From Flavonifractor sp. An82 (GTDB lineage: Bacteria; Bacillota; Clostridia; Oscillospirales; Oscillospiraceae), in contig NZ_NFHG01000001.1 of NCBI RefSeq assembly GCF_002159265.1, forward strand, positions 558,001-622,000: a stretch of DNA of 64,000 nt, written 5' to 3'. Below, in pieces: positions 18,541-25,294 of the stretch (the first letter of the stretch is position 1; every line of letters begins with the position of its first letter). The notes beneath the pieces are model-generated. The model did no database searches. It worked only from the letters and a program-made list of their open reading frames with translations, and had not been told where the DNA came from. A program made the translations under genes and the position numbers.

Positions 18541-18571
18541 GGGCGCTCCGACAAAAAAAGTCGGAGCGCCC
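18541..18571 (-). terminator. terminator of the flavodiiron gene
   Basis: On the minus strand GGGCGCTCCGAC and GTCGGAGCGCCC form a perfect 12-bp stem around seven T's, followed by GG and six T's. Confidence 0.9.
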
Positions 18572-18582
18572 GCGTTCAGTGC

Positions 18583-19794
18583 TCAGGCCATGGATTCCAC
18601 AATGGCGTCGGCCAGGGACTCCAGCTCGGCGGCCTTGTCGGCGTGGAGGGCGGAGGCGATGGACAGCCGGTCATTGAGGACGGTCATATTCTTCAGCTCC
18701 TCATCCACGAACTTTTGCATCAGATCGCCGGACTTGGGGGCCCAGGAGCCGTTTTCGATGAGGGCAAAGGTGCGGTTCTGGAGGTTGAGGCCCTTCAGGT
18801 GCATGAGGTAGTCGTGCATCACGGGATAAATACCCAGGTTGTAGGTGACGCTGGCCAGCACGATGTGGCTCAGCCGGAAGGACTCGCTGACCAGGTAGGA
18901 CACATGGGTATTGGACACGTCGTACACATGGACGTTGGTGATCCCCTTCTCGCACAGCTTGGCGGCCAGCGCCTGGGCGGCGGCCTCGGTGTTGCCGTAC
19001 ATGGAGGCGTAGGCGATCATGACGCCCTTCTCCTCCGGCTCGTAGCGGCTCCACTTGTCATACTTGTCAATGAAGTAGCCCAGATCCTTCCGCCATACGG
19101 GACCGTGGAGGGGGCAGATGTACTTGATCTGATCCAGGATGCCCCCCGCCTTCTTCAGCAGCAGCTGGATGTGGGGGCCGTACTTGCCCACAATGTTGGT
19201 GAGGTACCGGCGGGCATCGTCGATCCAGTCCCGGTCAAAGTTGACCTCGTCGGCGAACAGCTTGCCGTCCAGGGCACCGAAGGAGCCGAAGGCGTCGGCG
19301 GAGAAAAGTGCGCCGTTGGTGGTGTCAAAGGTGACCATGGCCTCCGGCCAGTGGACCATGGGGGCGGCCACGAAGGTAACGTTGTGCTTGCCGAAGGAGA
19401 AGCCGTCCCCCTCCTTCACCTCGATGAGCTCATGGCCGTCGATCTGGAAGCCGAACTGGCGCATGAAGAGGAAGGATTTCTCGGTGGAGATCACCTTCAC
19501 CTGGGGCCAGCGCAGCAGGATCTCCTCGATGGAGGCCCCGTGGTCGGGTTCCATGTGGTTGATGACCAGGTAGTCCAGGGGCCTCTCCCCCAGCAGGTGC
19601 TCCACATTTTCCAGCAGCTGGCGGCAGGCCGACCAGTCCACAGTATCAAAGAGGACGGTCTTTTCGTCCAGCAGCAGGTAGGCGTTGTAGCTGACGCCCC
19701 GGGGGATGGGGTGGATGTTTTCAAACAGGTGGAGCCGGTGGTCGTTGGCGCCCACCCAGTACAGATCTTCCGTCACATTGCGGACACAATACAT
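18583..19794 (-). CDS. fprA: FprA-family A-type flavodiiron protein
   Basis: Cytosolic enzyme that reduces oxygen to water, and in some members NO to N2O, protecting anaerobes. 403 residues in two domains. The metallo-beta-lactamase-like diiron domain (about 1-250) carries the HMEPDHGAS ligand motif, then VHWPEAM, SADAFGSFG and CPLHGPVW. The flavodoxin-like FMN domain follows, with AYASMYGNTEAAAQAL. The start at 19794 has AAGGAGGG close ahead; upstream residues in the open frame lack support. The usual electron donor is rubredoxin, and the gene upstream encodes a fused rubredoxin domain. No terminator was seen between them, so they may be cotranscribed. Confidence 0.95.
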   Translation of the reverse strand: MYCVRNVTEDLYWVGANDHRLHLFENIHPIPRGVSYNAYLLLDEKTVLFDTVDWSACRQLLENVEHLLGERPLDYLVINHMEPDHGASIEEILLRWPQVKVISTEKSFLFMRQFGFQIDGHELIEVKEGDGFSFGKHNVTFVAAPMVHWPEAMVTFDTTNGALFSADAFGSFGALDGKLFADEVNFDRDWIDDARRYLTNIVGKYGPHIQLLLKKAGGILDQIKYICPLHGPVWRKDLGYFIDKYDKWSRYEPEEKGVMIAYASMYGNTEAAAQALAAKLCEKGITNVHVYDVSNTHVSYLVSESFRLSHIVLASVTYNLGIYPVMHDYLMHLKGLNLQNRTFALIENGSWAPKSGDLMQKFVDEELKNMTVLNDRLSIASALHADKAAELESLADAIVESMA

Positions 19795-19970
19795 GGTATT
19801 CCCTCCTTCTATATGGTTGCGCGTCTCCGCGCACGATGTTGTCATGCTCCGGCGGCTCCGCTACGGCCCACTGTTCCCCGCTCCGCGAAAAATGCCGCTC
19901 CGCCCGCCGGGCGTCGCCTGTTTTTTCGTCTGCGCGGCTCACTGTGGCCCTGCTGCGCACGCCTGCGCAC
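19795..19970. other. 176-bp GC-rich spacer between the fusion gene and fprA
   Basis: No gene, promoter or intrinsic terminator recognised. It holds short inverted repeats such as TGCGCG-TCTC-CGCGCA and GCCC-GGC-GGGC. Its makeup, with alternating CGGAG/GGAGC words, suggests it could be a dispersed repeat, but there is no second copy in this window. Confidence 0.4.
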
Positions 19971-21881
19971 TCAGGCCTCAATGAACATATCCTTGCCCTC
20001 GGCGCACTCGGGGCACACCCACTCTTCAGGCAGGTTTTCAAACAGGGTGCCGGGAGCCACCTCGGCGTCGGGATCGCCCAGCTCGGGGACGTACTCGTAG
20101 CCGCAGCCGCCGCAGACATACCGCTTGCCGATGGGCTCGGGCTTGGGAGGTGCGGGGCGCTTCATCTTCACCATGGGAGGCGCGGGCTGCTTCTCCCCGG
20201 TGTCCAGGGCGGCGGCCAGCAGGGGCAGGATCTCGTTCACGTCCCCCACGATGCCGTAGTCGCAGTTCTTGAAGATGGGGGCATTGCCGTTCTTGTTGAT
20301 GGCCACGATGGTGGAGGCATCCTTGATACCCTTCAGGTGCTGAATGGCGCCCGAGATGCCGCAGGCGATGTACAGGTTGCCCTTGAACTTCTGGCCGGAC
20401 ATGCCCACATACCGGTCCAGGGGCACATACTTCAGGGTCTCGGCCACCGGGCGGGAGGAGCCGACGGCAGCGCCGGCCGCGCGGGCCAAATTCTCAATGA
20501 GCTTCATGTTTTTCTTGTCCCCGATGCCCTGACCGGCGGACACCACCCGCTCGGCCTGGCTGATGGGGGTATCCAGGGGGATGCCTACAGTAAAGTCGTG
20601 GCCGTCCTTCTTCAGGTGCTCCACCAGAGCGTTGACCTGATCGGCGGCGGAGCCCTCCTTCAGCAGGATGCGCTTGCGCACGCCGGTGACGGGGGCGGGC
20701 TTCTTGGGCCGGCTGGAGGAGCCGCCTTCACTCTTGGGGGGCTTGCCCATGATAGCGGAGGAGATGACCACCCGCTGGATCTCGTTGGTGCCCTCGTAGA
20801 TGGTGGTGATTTTGGCATCCCGGTACATCCGCTCCACGTCCATGCCCTTGAGGAAGCCGGTGCCGCCGAAGATCTGCACCGCGTCGTTGGTGACCTCCAG
20901 AGCGATGTCGGAGGCGTACATCTTGGCCATGGCCGACTCGGTGCCGTAGGGCTCGTGATGCTCCTTCAGGTCGGCGGCGGAGTAGACCAGCAGCCGGGCG
21001 CAGCGGAGCTTGGTGGCCATGTCGGCCAGCTTGAAGCCGATGGACTGGTTGAAGCCAATGGGCTTGCCGAACTGGACCCGCTCCTTGGCGTAGTCCACGG
21101 CGGCCTCATAGGCCCCCTGGGCGATACCCAGAGCCTGAGCCGCGATGCCGATCCGTCCGCCGTCCAGGGTGGACATGGCGATCTTGAAGCCCTGGCCCTC
21201 CTTGCCCAGCAGGTTCTCCTTGGGCACCTTCACGTCGTTGAAGATGAGTTCGGCGGTGGAGGAGGAACGGATGCCCATTTTGTCGTAGTGGTCGCCGAAG
21301 GTGAAGCCCTCCCAGCCCTTCTCCACGATGAAGGCGGAAATGCCCCGGGTGCCGATGTCGGGGGTGGTCACCGCAAAGACCACGTAGGTGTCCGCCTTGG
21401 GGGCGTTGGTAATGAAGATCTTGCCGCCGTTGAGGAGCCAGTGGTCCCCCTTGTCCACAGCGGTGGTCTCGGTGCCGCCGGCGTCGGAACCGGCGTTGGG
21501 CTCGGTGAGGCCGAAGGCGCCGATCTTCTCGCCCTTTGCCAGAGGTACCAGATACTTCTGCTTCTGCTCCTCAGTGCCGTAGGCGAAAATGGGCCAGGAG
21601 CCCAGGGACACATGGGCCGACAGGATGACGCCGGTGCCGCCGTCCACCCGGGACAGCTCTTCCACCGCGATGGCGTAGCTTAAGGCGTCCAGCCCGGCGC
21701 CGCCGTACTCCTTGGGATAGGGAATGCCCATCAGCCCCATCTCCCCCAGCTTCTTGATGGCCTCGTCAGGGAACAGGTTTTCCTTGTCCATCAGGAAGGC
21801 CTGGGGCTTGACCTCCGCTTCCGCAAATGCCCGGATCTTGGCCCGCAGGGCCTCGTGTTGCTCCGTGGTCTTGAACAGCAT
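19971..21881 (-). CDS. acyl-CoA dehydrogenase - EtfA FAD domain - rubredoxin fusion
   Basis: A 636-residue three-part flavoprotein. Residues 1-378 are a short-chain acyl-CoA dehydrogenase with GLTEPNAGSD, FGKPIGFNQSIGFKLADM and the catalytic Glu363 in IYEGTNEIQR. A Pro/Ser/Lys linker leads to residues 405-560, the FAD-binding carboxy-terminal domain of electron-transfer flavoprotein alpha (VVSAGQGIG, GAAVGSSRPVAET, GISGAIQHLKGIK, IVAINK). There is no EtfA amino-terminal domain and no EtfB. After a Pro/Lys linker, residues 587-636 are a complete rubredoxin with Cys590, Cys593, Cys623 and Cys626. One chain thus links acyl-CoA oxidation through two flavins to an Fe(Cys)4 centre. Upstream lie a sigma-A promoter and a Fur-like box; downstream is a flavodiiron protein, the usual oxidant of rubredoxin. 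AAGGAGG precedes the ATG. Domain calls are firm; the electron path is inferred. Confidence 0.93.
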   Translation of the reverse strand: MLFKTTEQHEALRAKIRAFAEAEVKPQAFLMDKENLFPDEAIKKLGEMGLMGIPYPKEYGGAGLDALSYAIAVEELSRVDGGTGVILSAHVSLGSWPIFAYGTEEQKQKYLVPLAKGEKIGAFGLTEPNAGSDAGGTETTAVDKGDHWLLNGGKIFITNAPKADTYVVFAVTTPDIGTRGISAFIVEKGWEGFTFGDHYDKMGIRSSSTAELIFNDVKVPKENLLGKEGQGFKIAMSTLDGGRIGIAAQALGIAQGAYEAAVDYAKERVQFGKPIGFNQSIGFKLADMATKLRCARLLVYSAADLKEHHEPYGTESAMAKMYASDIALEVTNDAVQIFGGTGFLKGMDVERMYRDAKITTIYEGTNEIQRVVISSAIMGKPPKSEGGSSSRPKKPAPVTGVRKRILLKEGSAADQVNALVEHLKKDGHDFTVGIPLDTPISQAERVVSAGQGIGDKKNMKLIENLARAAGAAVGSSRPVAETLKYVPLDRYVGMSGQKFKGNLYIACGISGAIQHLKGIKDASTIVAINKNGNAPIFKNCDYGIVGDVNEILPLLAAALDTGEKQPAPPMVKMKRPAPPKPEPIGKRYVCGGCGYEYVPELGDPDAEVAPGTLFENLPEEWVCPECAEGKDMFIEA

Positions 21882-21912
21882 GGTGTCGTCCTCCTTGTCT
21901 GTATTTTAAATC

Positions 21913-21931
21913 AATAATGAGTATCATTACT
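21913..21931 (-). promoter_or_regulatory. Fur/PerR-type box in the fusion-gene promoter
   Basis: On the minus strand AGTAATGATACTCATTATT matches the 19-bp Fur consensus GATAATGATAATCATTATC at 15 of 19 positions. It also contains a 7-1-7 dyad TAATGAT-A-CTCATTA with one mismatch. It lies just downstream of the -10, where a bound repressor would block initiation. A second partial dyad, CATTAC(8)GTAATG, overlaps it. Fur and PerR sites cannot be separated by eye. Confidence 0.65.
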
Positions 21932-21941
21932 TGATAAGGTA

Positions 21942-21971
21942 ATGCTAACACAATGAAGTACAGTATGTCAA
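21942..21971 (-). promoter_or_regulatory. promoter of the acyl-CoA dehydrogenase fusion gene
   Basis: A perfect TTGACA (21971-21966), an 18-base spacer and TAGCAT (21947-21942) on the minus strand, about 60 bases before the start codon and just ahead of the Fur-like box. Confidence 0.65.
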
Positions 21972-22028
21972 TAGGAATTATGAAGTTTTAACAAAATATT
22001 TCCCATGTGAAAACCAGGAATTAGAAAA

Positions 22029-22069
22029 ACAGACAGCGCGTCCCACACCAACTGGGACGCGCTGTCTGT
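22029..22069 (-). terminator. terminator of the Fe-S/ArsR operon
   Basis: A perfect 17-bp stem (ACAGACAGCGCGTCCCA with its complement) with a seven-base loop, ending in T's on the minus strand directly after the ArsR-family stop codon. Confidence 0.9.
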
Positions 22070-22366
22070 TTACTGGGTACAATATTGTGCTTTGAGGACC
22101 TCCATCAGGGCCTGAATGCGGCTGTCTTTGATGGAATAGGTGACGAACTGACCGTGCTTTTCCGCCTGGACCAGTCCCCCGTCCTTCAGTTTGTGCAGGT
22201 GCTGGGACAGGGCGGGGCCGGTGATGTTGGGCACGCTCTCCCCCAGCTCCCCCACCGTCCTGGGCCCGTCCAGCAGGGCGCACAGGATGAGCAGACGGTT
22301 TTCGTTGGCCATCTGGGCCATCAGTTCAGCAATGGTTTTGGCCTTTTCCCGCAGTTGTTCGTCCAT
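22070..22366 (-). CDS. ArsR family winged-helix regulator
   Basis: A 98-residue single-domain regulator. The recognition region reads GPALSQHLHKLKDGGLVQAEKHGQFVTYSI, typical of ArsR/SmtB proteins. There is no CxC(x)C arsenic or cadmium motif; the only cysteines are in LILCALL and the tail YCTQ, so the signal is not obvious. It is the last gene of an operon with a ferredoxin and a membrane Fe-S protein and most likely represses that operon; a dyad sits at the operon promoter. GGAGGTGAGAAC before the ATG. Confidence 0.9.
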   Translation of the reverse strand: MDEQLREKAKTIAELMAQMANENRLLILCALLDGPRTVGELGESVPNITGPALSQHLHKLKDGGLVQAEKHGQFVTYSIKDSRIQALMEVLKAQYCTQ

Positions 22367-22370
22367 GTTC

Positions 22371-22991
22371 TCACCTCCGGCAGCCAGAGCAGGAGGCGCA
22401 GCCCTCCGCCGGGGCCTTCCCCGCCCGCAGGGTGCAGATCAGCTGGGTCATAGTGCCCATGGGGCAGAACACGCACCAGGTCCGGGGCTTGAAGAGTACC
22501 ATGACGATGAGGCCGATGAGGGTGGAGGTGAGCATGATGGAGTAGAACCCGAAGGCGAACTGGGCCACCCAGGGGGCAAAGAGGGTGCCGTGATAGGCCC
22601 AGTGCCAGGGCACCTGGAAGGTCCAGAACAGCTTGACGAACTCCCCGATATCCCGGGCTCCCGCCCCCACCAGATAGGTAGTGAAGAGCATCTGGAAGAA
22701 CATGATGAAGAAAAAGATGAGGAAGCCGTAGCGGAAGACCTTGGAGCGCATCCACCGGGGGGTTGGCCTGTTGCGGGACAGCTTCAGCCGCCCGCCCAGC
22801 AGAGACAAAAACTGCCCCCGGTCACAGTAGCGGTTGCAGTAGAGCTTGCTGCCCCCGAAAATGGCGATGAGCAGGGGCAGACAGAAGAAGATCATGCCCA
22901 GCCAGGCAAAGAGGATGTTGAAGAACCCCAGCCCCAGATAGATGGGGGTGACGATCCACAGGTAGTCGTACCAGTGCTTCTTCCCTTTCAT
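22371..22991 (-). CDS. 4Fe-4S-binding membrane protein, NapH/CcoG-like
   Basis: A 206-residue integral membrane protein with about four to five hydrophobic segments. Cysteine motifs are CNRYC (residues about 52-56) and CVFCP in the second half, and a tail with CASCSGC. This matches the NapH/CcoG/RnfC-like membrane ferredoxin families that carry electrons between quinone or cytosolic ferredoxin and a partner. The ATG overlaps the ferredoxin stop as ATGA, and the ArsR gene follows four bases after the stop. The partner reductase is not present, so the pathway is unknown. Confidence 0.8.
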   Translation of the reverse strand: MKGKKHWYDYLWIVTPIYLGLGFFNILFAWLGMIFFCLPLLIAIFGGSKLYCNRYCDRGQFLSLLGGRLKLSRNRPTPRWMRSKVFRYGFLIFFFIMFFQMLFTTYLVGAGARDIGEFVKLFWTFQVPWHWAYHGTLFAPWVAQFAFGFYSIMLTSTLIGLIVMVLFKPRTWCVFCPMGTMTQLICTLRAGKAPAEGCASCSGCRR

Positions 22992-23191
22992 GCCTCCACC
23001 TCCCGGTCCATGAGCTCAATGGTGCCTGCCGGGCACTCCCTGGCGCACTTGCCGCAGCCCACACACTTCTCCCGGTCCACCCGGGCAACCACACCCCGCC
23101 ACACCGAGATGGCCGACAGGGGGCATACCTTCACACAGCAGCCGCAGGCCACACAGTGCTCCCCCACGGCGGCATAACGCTTGGACGCCAT
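22988..23191 (-). CDS. 2[4Fe-4S] ferredoxin
   Basis: A 67-residue soluble ferredoxin with two CxxCxxCxxxCP cluster motifs: CVACGCCVKVCP and CVGCGKCARECP. AGGAGG lies seven bases ahead of the ATG. First gene of the operon; probably the cytosolic partner of the membrane Fe-S protein encoded next. Confidence 0.93.
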   Translation of the reverse strand: MASKRYAAVGEHCVACGCCVKVCPLSAISVWRGVVARVDREKCVGCGKCARECPAGTIELMDREVEA

Positions 23192-23203
23192 ACATTGTCC
23201 TCC

Positions 23204-23234
23204 TATTAGTTAAGTATTTAAGCAATTACTAATA
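23204..23234. promoter_or_regulatory. candidate operator of the Fe-S/ArsR operon
   Basis: TATTAGT (23204-23210) and ACTAATA (23228-23234) are perfect 7-bp inverted arms in an A/T-rich stretch. They directly follow and partly overlap the -10 of the operon, where an autoregulating ArsR-family repressor would bind. Confidence 0.5.
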
Positions 23235-23259
23235 TAACAGATAAGCGAGACAAATGCAA
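23231..23259 (-). promoter_or_regulatory. promoter of the Fe-S/ArsR operon
   Basis: TTGCAT (23259-23254), 17 bases, TATATT (23236-23231) on the minus strand, about 40 bases before the ferredoxin start. Confidence 0.65.
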
Positions 23260-23268
23260 GGGGAAAAA

Positions 23269-23299
23269 GAGGACCTGCCGCAATCTGCGGCAGGTCCTC
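23269..23299 (-). terminator. terminator of sipL
   Basis: A 14-bp perfect stem (GAGGACCTGCCGCA with its complement) with a three-base loop, followed on the minus strand by five T's. Confidence 0.9.
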
Positions 23300-23304
23300 C
23301 CTGC

Positions 23305-24831
23305 TTATCGTTTTCTGGGAATGAGCAGCAGCTGGCCGTCGGGCAGTTCCTCCTCCTCCAGGGCGTTGGCCTGCATTACGTCCCGGCCGGTGGTGCCGTA
23401 GGCCTTGGCGATATCCCACAGCCGCTCCCCGCCGGTGACCATCCGCAGCACGATGGAGGGCTGGCCGGTGTGGTCGATGGGGGCATTCTCGTCAAAGGTG
23501 ACGGCGCTGACGGCGGCGGCCTTGCTTCCCGTCAGGGCCAGCCAGCCAAAGCGTACCGGGAACCGGACCTCCACCCCGCCGGCGGTGGGGGCGGCGTACA
23601 CCGGCGCGGTGCAGGCACACCGGCAGGAGCAACGGGCCCCCTCGGGCAGCTCCACCGGGCAGGATACCGGCAGGGTGCGGGTGACCGACGTGGTCTCCCC
23701 GTCCTCGGTGCGGCAGAGCAGATGTACGTTGACCTGGGTGGTAAGGGAGACCCGCTCCCCCTCCCGGTTCTGGGCCGCCTCCCCCATGGTCACATAGGCG
23801 TCCAGCACGTCCTGGGCCGCCACGCCGGTCTCCAGCAGCTCCCGGACGGCCACCTCCCGCTCTCCCCGGTCGGCCACCCGGCTGAGGGCCAGCTGGCGGA
23901 CCTGAGTATTCAGGTCGTAGAGAGTGGAATACACGTCGGTGAGGAGGGTCATGCTCCGCTCCTCCCGCACCACCGCCTGGGCCAGCAGACCCATGGACAC
24001 GCTGATGGTGCGGCCGTCCCCGTCGTCCAGCTCACAGCTCAGGTCGGTGAGGACCAGCCCCACCTGGCACATGGCCTCCTCCCCGGCGCCGCTCACCTCC
24101 ATCAGCTGGGAGATGGGCAGCTCAAACTCCCCGGTGCTCAGGCCCCCGTCGGCACAGCGGTAGAGCACCTGGAGCCGGGCGGAGCCCTTGAAGATCAGCT
24201 TGCTGCCAATGACCTTGGCCTCCCCGCACTCCAGCGCCACCCGCCACTTCAGCAGGGCCTCGGCCTCGGGGCGGCTGCCCGGAAGGGTGAGCTCGTCGCT
24301 GAATGGAAAGGGCTTTTCCTGTACACATACGGTGACACAGGTCTGACAGGGCTCGCTGAGCTGCTCCACCCCTGCCTGCTCCGGCTCCAGCACCGAGGCG
24401 CAGGCCCAGTCGGCCACCGGGGCGAAGACCTGGACGTCCACCGCCAGATCGGCCCGCACCAGCACCTTCCGGGGATTGACCAGCCGGGCGTCCGCCCCAC
24501 GCAGCCGGGGCTCGGCCACCACCTTGCAGCCGGGGGTGATGCCTGCTGCGTCGGCGGTACAGGTAAAGGGCAGATCCACCTCCAGCCGCCGCAGGCCCAC
24601 CTCGCCCTCAGGCTGGCACAGCAGCATGGCGTGGATGGTGCCGGACAGCTCCACCCGGCCCTCCATGGCCTCCTTGCGGTGGAGGCAGACCACCCCCTCG
24701 GTATCGCAGACGCCCAGCAGATCGGGGCAGGCGTCGGGCACGATGCTCTCCATGGTCTCTTCCTGGGCCACGGCGGTATCCAGCACCGCGGTGAACCCGT
24801 CCAGCGCCGTCCGTTCCAATTCCAGTTCCAT
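23305..24831 (-). CDS. sipL: SipL, SpoIVA-interacting spore-coat protein (DUF3794 plus LysM)
   Basis: The clostridial counterpart of SpoVID. In Clostridioides difficile SipL binds SpoIVA through its LysM domain and is needed for coat encasement. This 508-residue protein has tandem DUF3794 repeats (for example about residues 30-130, 160-270 and 310-420) and a carboxy-terminal LysM of about 45 residues (GGERLWDIAKAYGTTGRDVM... LLLIP). The start at 24831 has AAGGAG nine bases ahead. It lies directly after spoVM with its own sigma-E promoter. SpoIVA is encoded elsewhere in this window, so the three basement-layer proteins are all present. Confidence 0.93.
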   Translation of the reverse strand: MELELERTALDGFTAVLDTAVAQEETMESIVPDACPDLLGVCDTEGVVCLHRKEAMEGRVELSGTIHAMLLCQPEGEVGLRRLEVDLPFTCTADAAGITPGCKVVAEPRLRGADARLVNPRKVLVRADLAVDVQVFAPVADWACASVLEPEQAGVEQLSEPCQTCVTVCVQEKPFPFSDELTLPGSRPEAEALLKWRVALECGEAKVIGSKLIFKGSARLQVLYRCADGGLSTGEFELPISQLMEVSGAGEEAMCQVGLVLTDLSCELDDGDGRTISVSMGLLAQAVVREERSMTLLTDVYSTLYDLNTQVRQLALSRVADRGEREVAVRELLETGVAAQDVLDAYVTMGEAAQNREGERVSLTTQVNVHLLCRTEDGETTSVTRTLPVSCPVELPEGARCSCRCACTAPVYAAPTAGGVEVRFPVRFGWLALTGSKAAAVSAVTFDENAPIDHTGQPSIVLRMVTGGERLWDIAKAYGTTGRDVMQANALEEEELPDGQLLLIPRKR

Positions 24832-24840
24832 AGCGTTCCA

Positions 24841-24899
24841 CTCCTTGTACGGGCCATTGCCCAGACTGATTGCTGCTAGGGCAATATATGTACAAGGAG
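24841..24899. repeat. 10-bp inverted repeat flanking the sipL transcript start
   Basis: CTCCTTGTAC (24841-24850) and GTACAAGGAG (24890-24899) are perfect inverted copies; one includes the sipL ribosome site, the other lies in the promoter spacer. A second pair, GGGC(C)ATTGCCC-type arms, lies inside. Because one arm is upstream of the predicted transcript start, it should act on DNA rather than RNA, if at all. Confidence 0.5.
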
Positions 24900-24911
24900 C
24901 CCACCCTATGA
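24883..24911 (-). promoter_or_regulatory. sigma-E promoter of sipL
   Basis: On the minus strand TCATAGG (24911-24905), 14 bases, then CATATATT (24890-24883). The -10 matches the sigma-E consensus at 7 of 8 positions and the -35 at 5 of 7. Same spacing as the spoIVA promoter. Confidence 0.65.
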
Positions 24912-24917
24912 CCGCTT

Positions 24918-25007
24918 TCAGCCCTCAGGCGCGGTTTTTTTGATGCCGAACACCAGCCTCAGCAGGCCGCTGAGGGCTTTGGGGGACTTCACTACCACGA
25001 TCTTCAT
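24918..25007 (-). CDS. spoVM: SpoVM, forespore-membrane curvature-sensing peptide
   Basis: A 29-codon gene. The product starts MKIVVVKSPKALSGLLRLVF and ends GIKKTAPEG. B. subtilis SpoVM (26 residues) has the same layout: MK, a basic residue at 7, Pro9, Lys10, Leu12, Gly14, then a hydrophobic stretch and a basic tail. The amphipathic helix lies flat on the forespore membrane and anchors SpoIVA. GGGAGG lies eight bases ahead of the ATG. Position strengthens the call: in B. subtilis spoVM follows thiN at the end of the yicC-to-thiN cluster, as here. The ORF is too short for most gene callers. Confidence 0.88.
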   Translation of the reverse strand: MKIVVVKSPKALSGLLRLVFGIKKTAPEG

Positions 25008-25010
25008 ACC

Positions 25011-25175
25011 TTATGCCTCCCTGTCAAGCCAATATCGTTTGAGCCAGCCAAAGCCCCGGCGGCCCAGCCAGGCCCCGGCCACAAAGACCGCCAGGGTGCC
25101 CGGGCGGAGCAGCAGCACCGCCCCCGCGCCGCACAGCGCCGCTGCGGCCAGCGCCTTTTTGCCCTCCAGCGTCAA
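25011..25175 (-). CDS. small membrane protein, 54 residues, upstream of spoVM
   Basis: TTG start at 25175 with GGGAGG eight bases ahead; product begins MTLEGKKALAAAALCGAGAV and ends RRGFGWLKRYWLDREA. It has one or two hydrophobic stretches (about residues 8-24 and 26-38) and a basic, aromatic tail. Its stop lies inside the spoVM ribosome-site region (TAA, three bases before the spoVM ATG), which implies cotranslation with spoVM. I do not recognise the family. A role in engulfment or coat anchoring is suggested only by position. It could be a chance frame, but the ribosome site and tight coupling argue otherwise. Confidence 0.6.
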   Translation of the reverse strand: MTLEGKKALAAAALCGAGAVLLLRPGTLAVFVAGAWLGRRGFGWLKRYWLDREA

Positions 25176-25251
25176 AATAGCCGCCTCCCTTCACTGGTTC
25201 TGTCCCAGTATACGCGCAGGGCGGCGGTTGTGTTCTTGGGCGGCGGGCAGC

Positions 25252-25280
25252 AAAAAAGGGGCGGCTTTTGCCGCCCCTTT
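25252..25280 (-). terminator. terminator after thiN
   Basis: AAAGGGGCGGC-TTTT-GCCGCCCCTTT with extra T's on the minus strand. It separates the housekeeping cluster from the 54-residue gene and spoVM. Between it and the TTG start there is a TATACT (-10-like) but no convincing -35. Confidence 0.88.
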
Positions 25281-25294
25281 CGGGTCTTGTTCCG

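Noticed and set aside
24832-24899. RNA hairpin hiding the sipL ribosome site
   Set aside because: With the predicted sigma-E start, the left arm would not be transcribed. It remains possible only for read-through RNA from spoVM.
25176-25294. TPP riboswitch near thiN
   Set aside because: thiN lies inside an operon with overlapping genes and no leader; no conserved thi-box was seen on either side.
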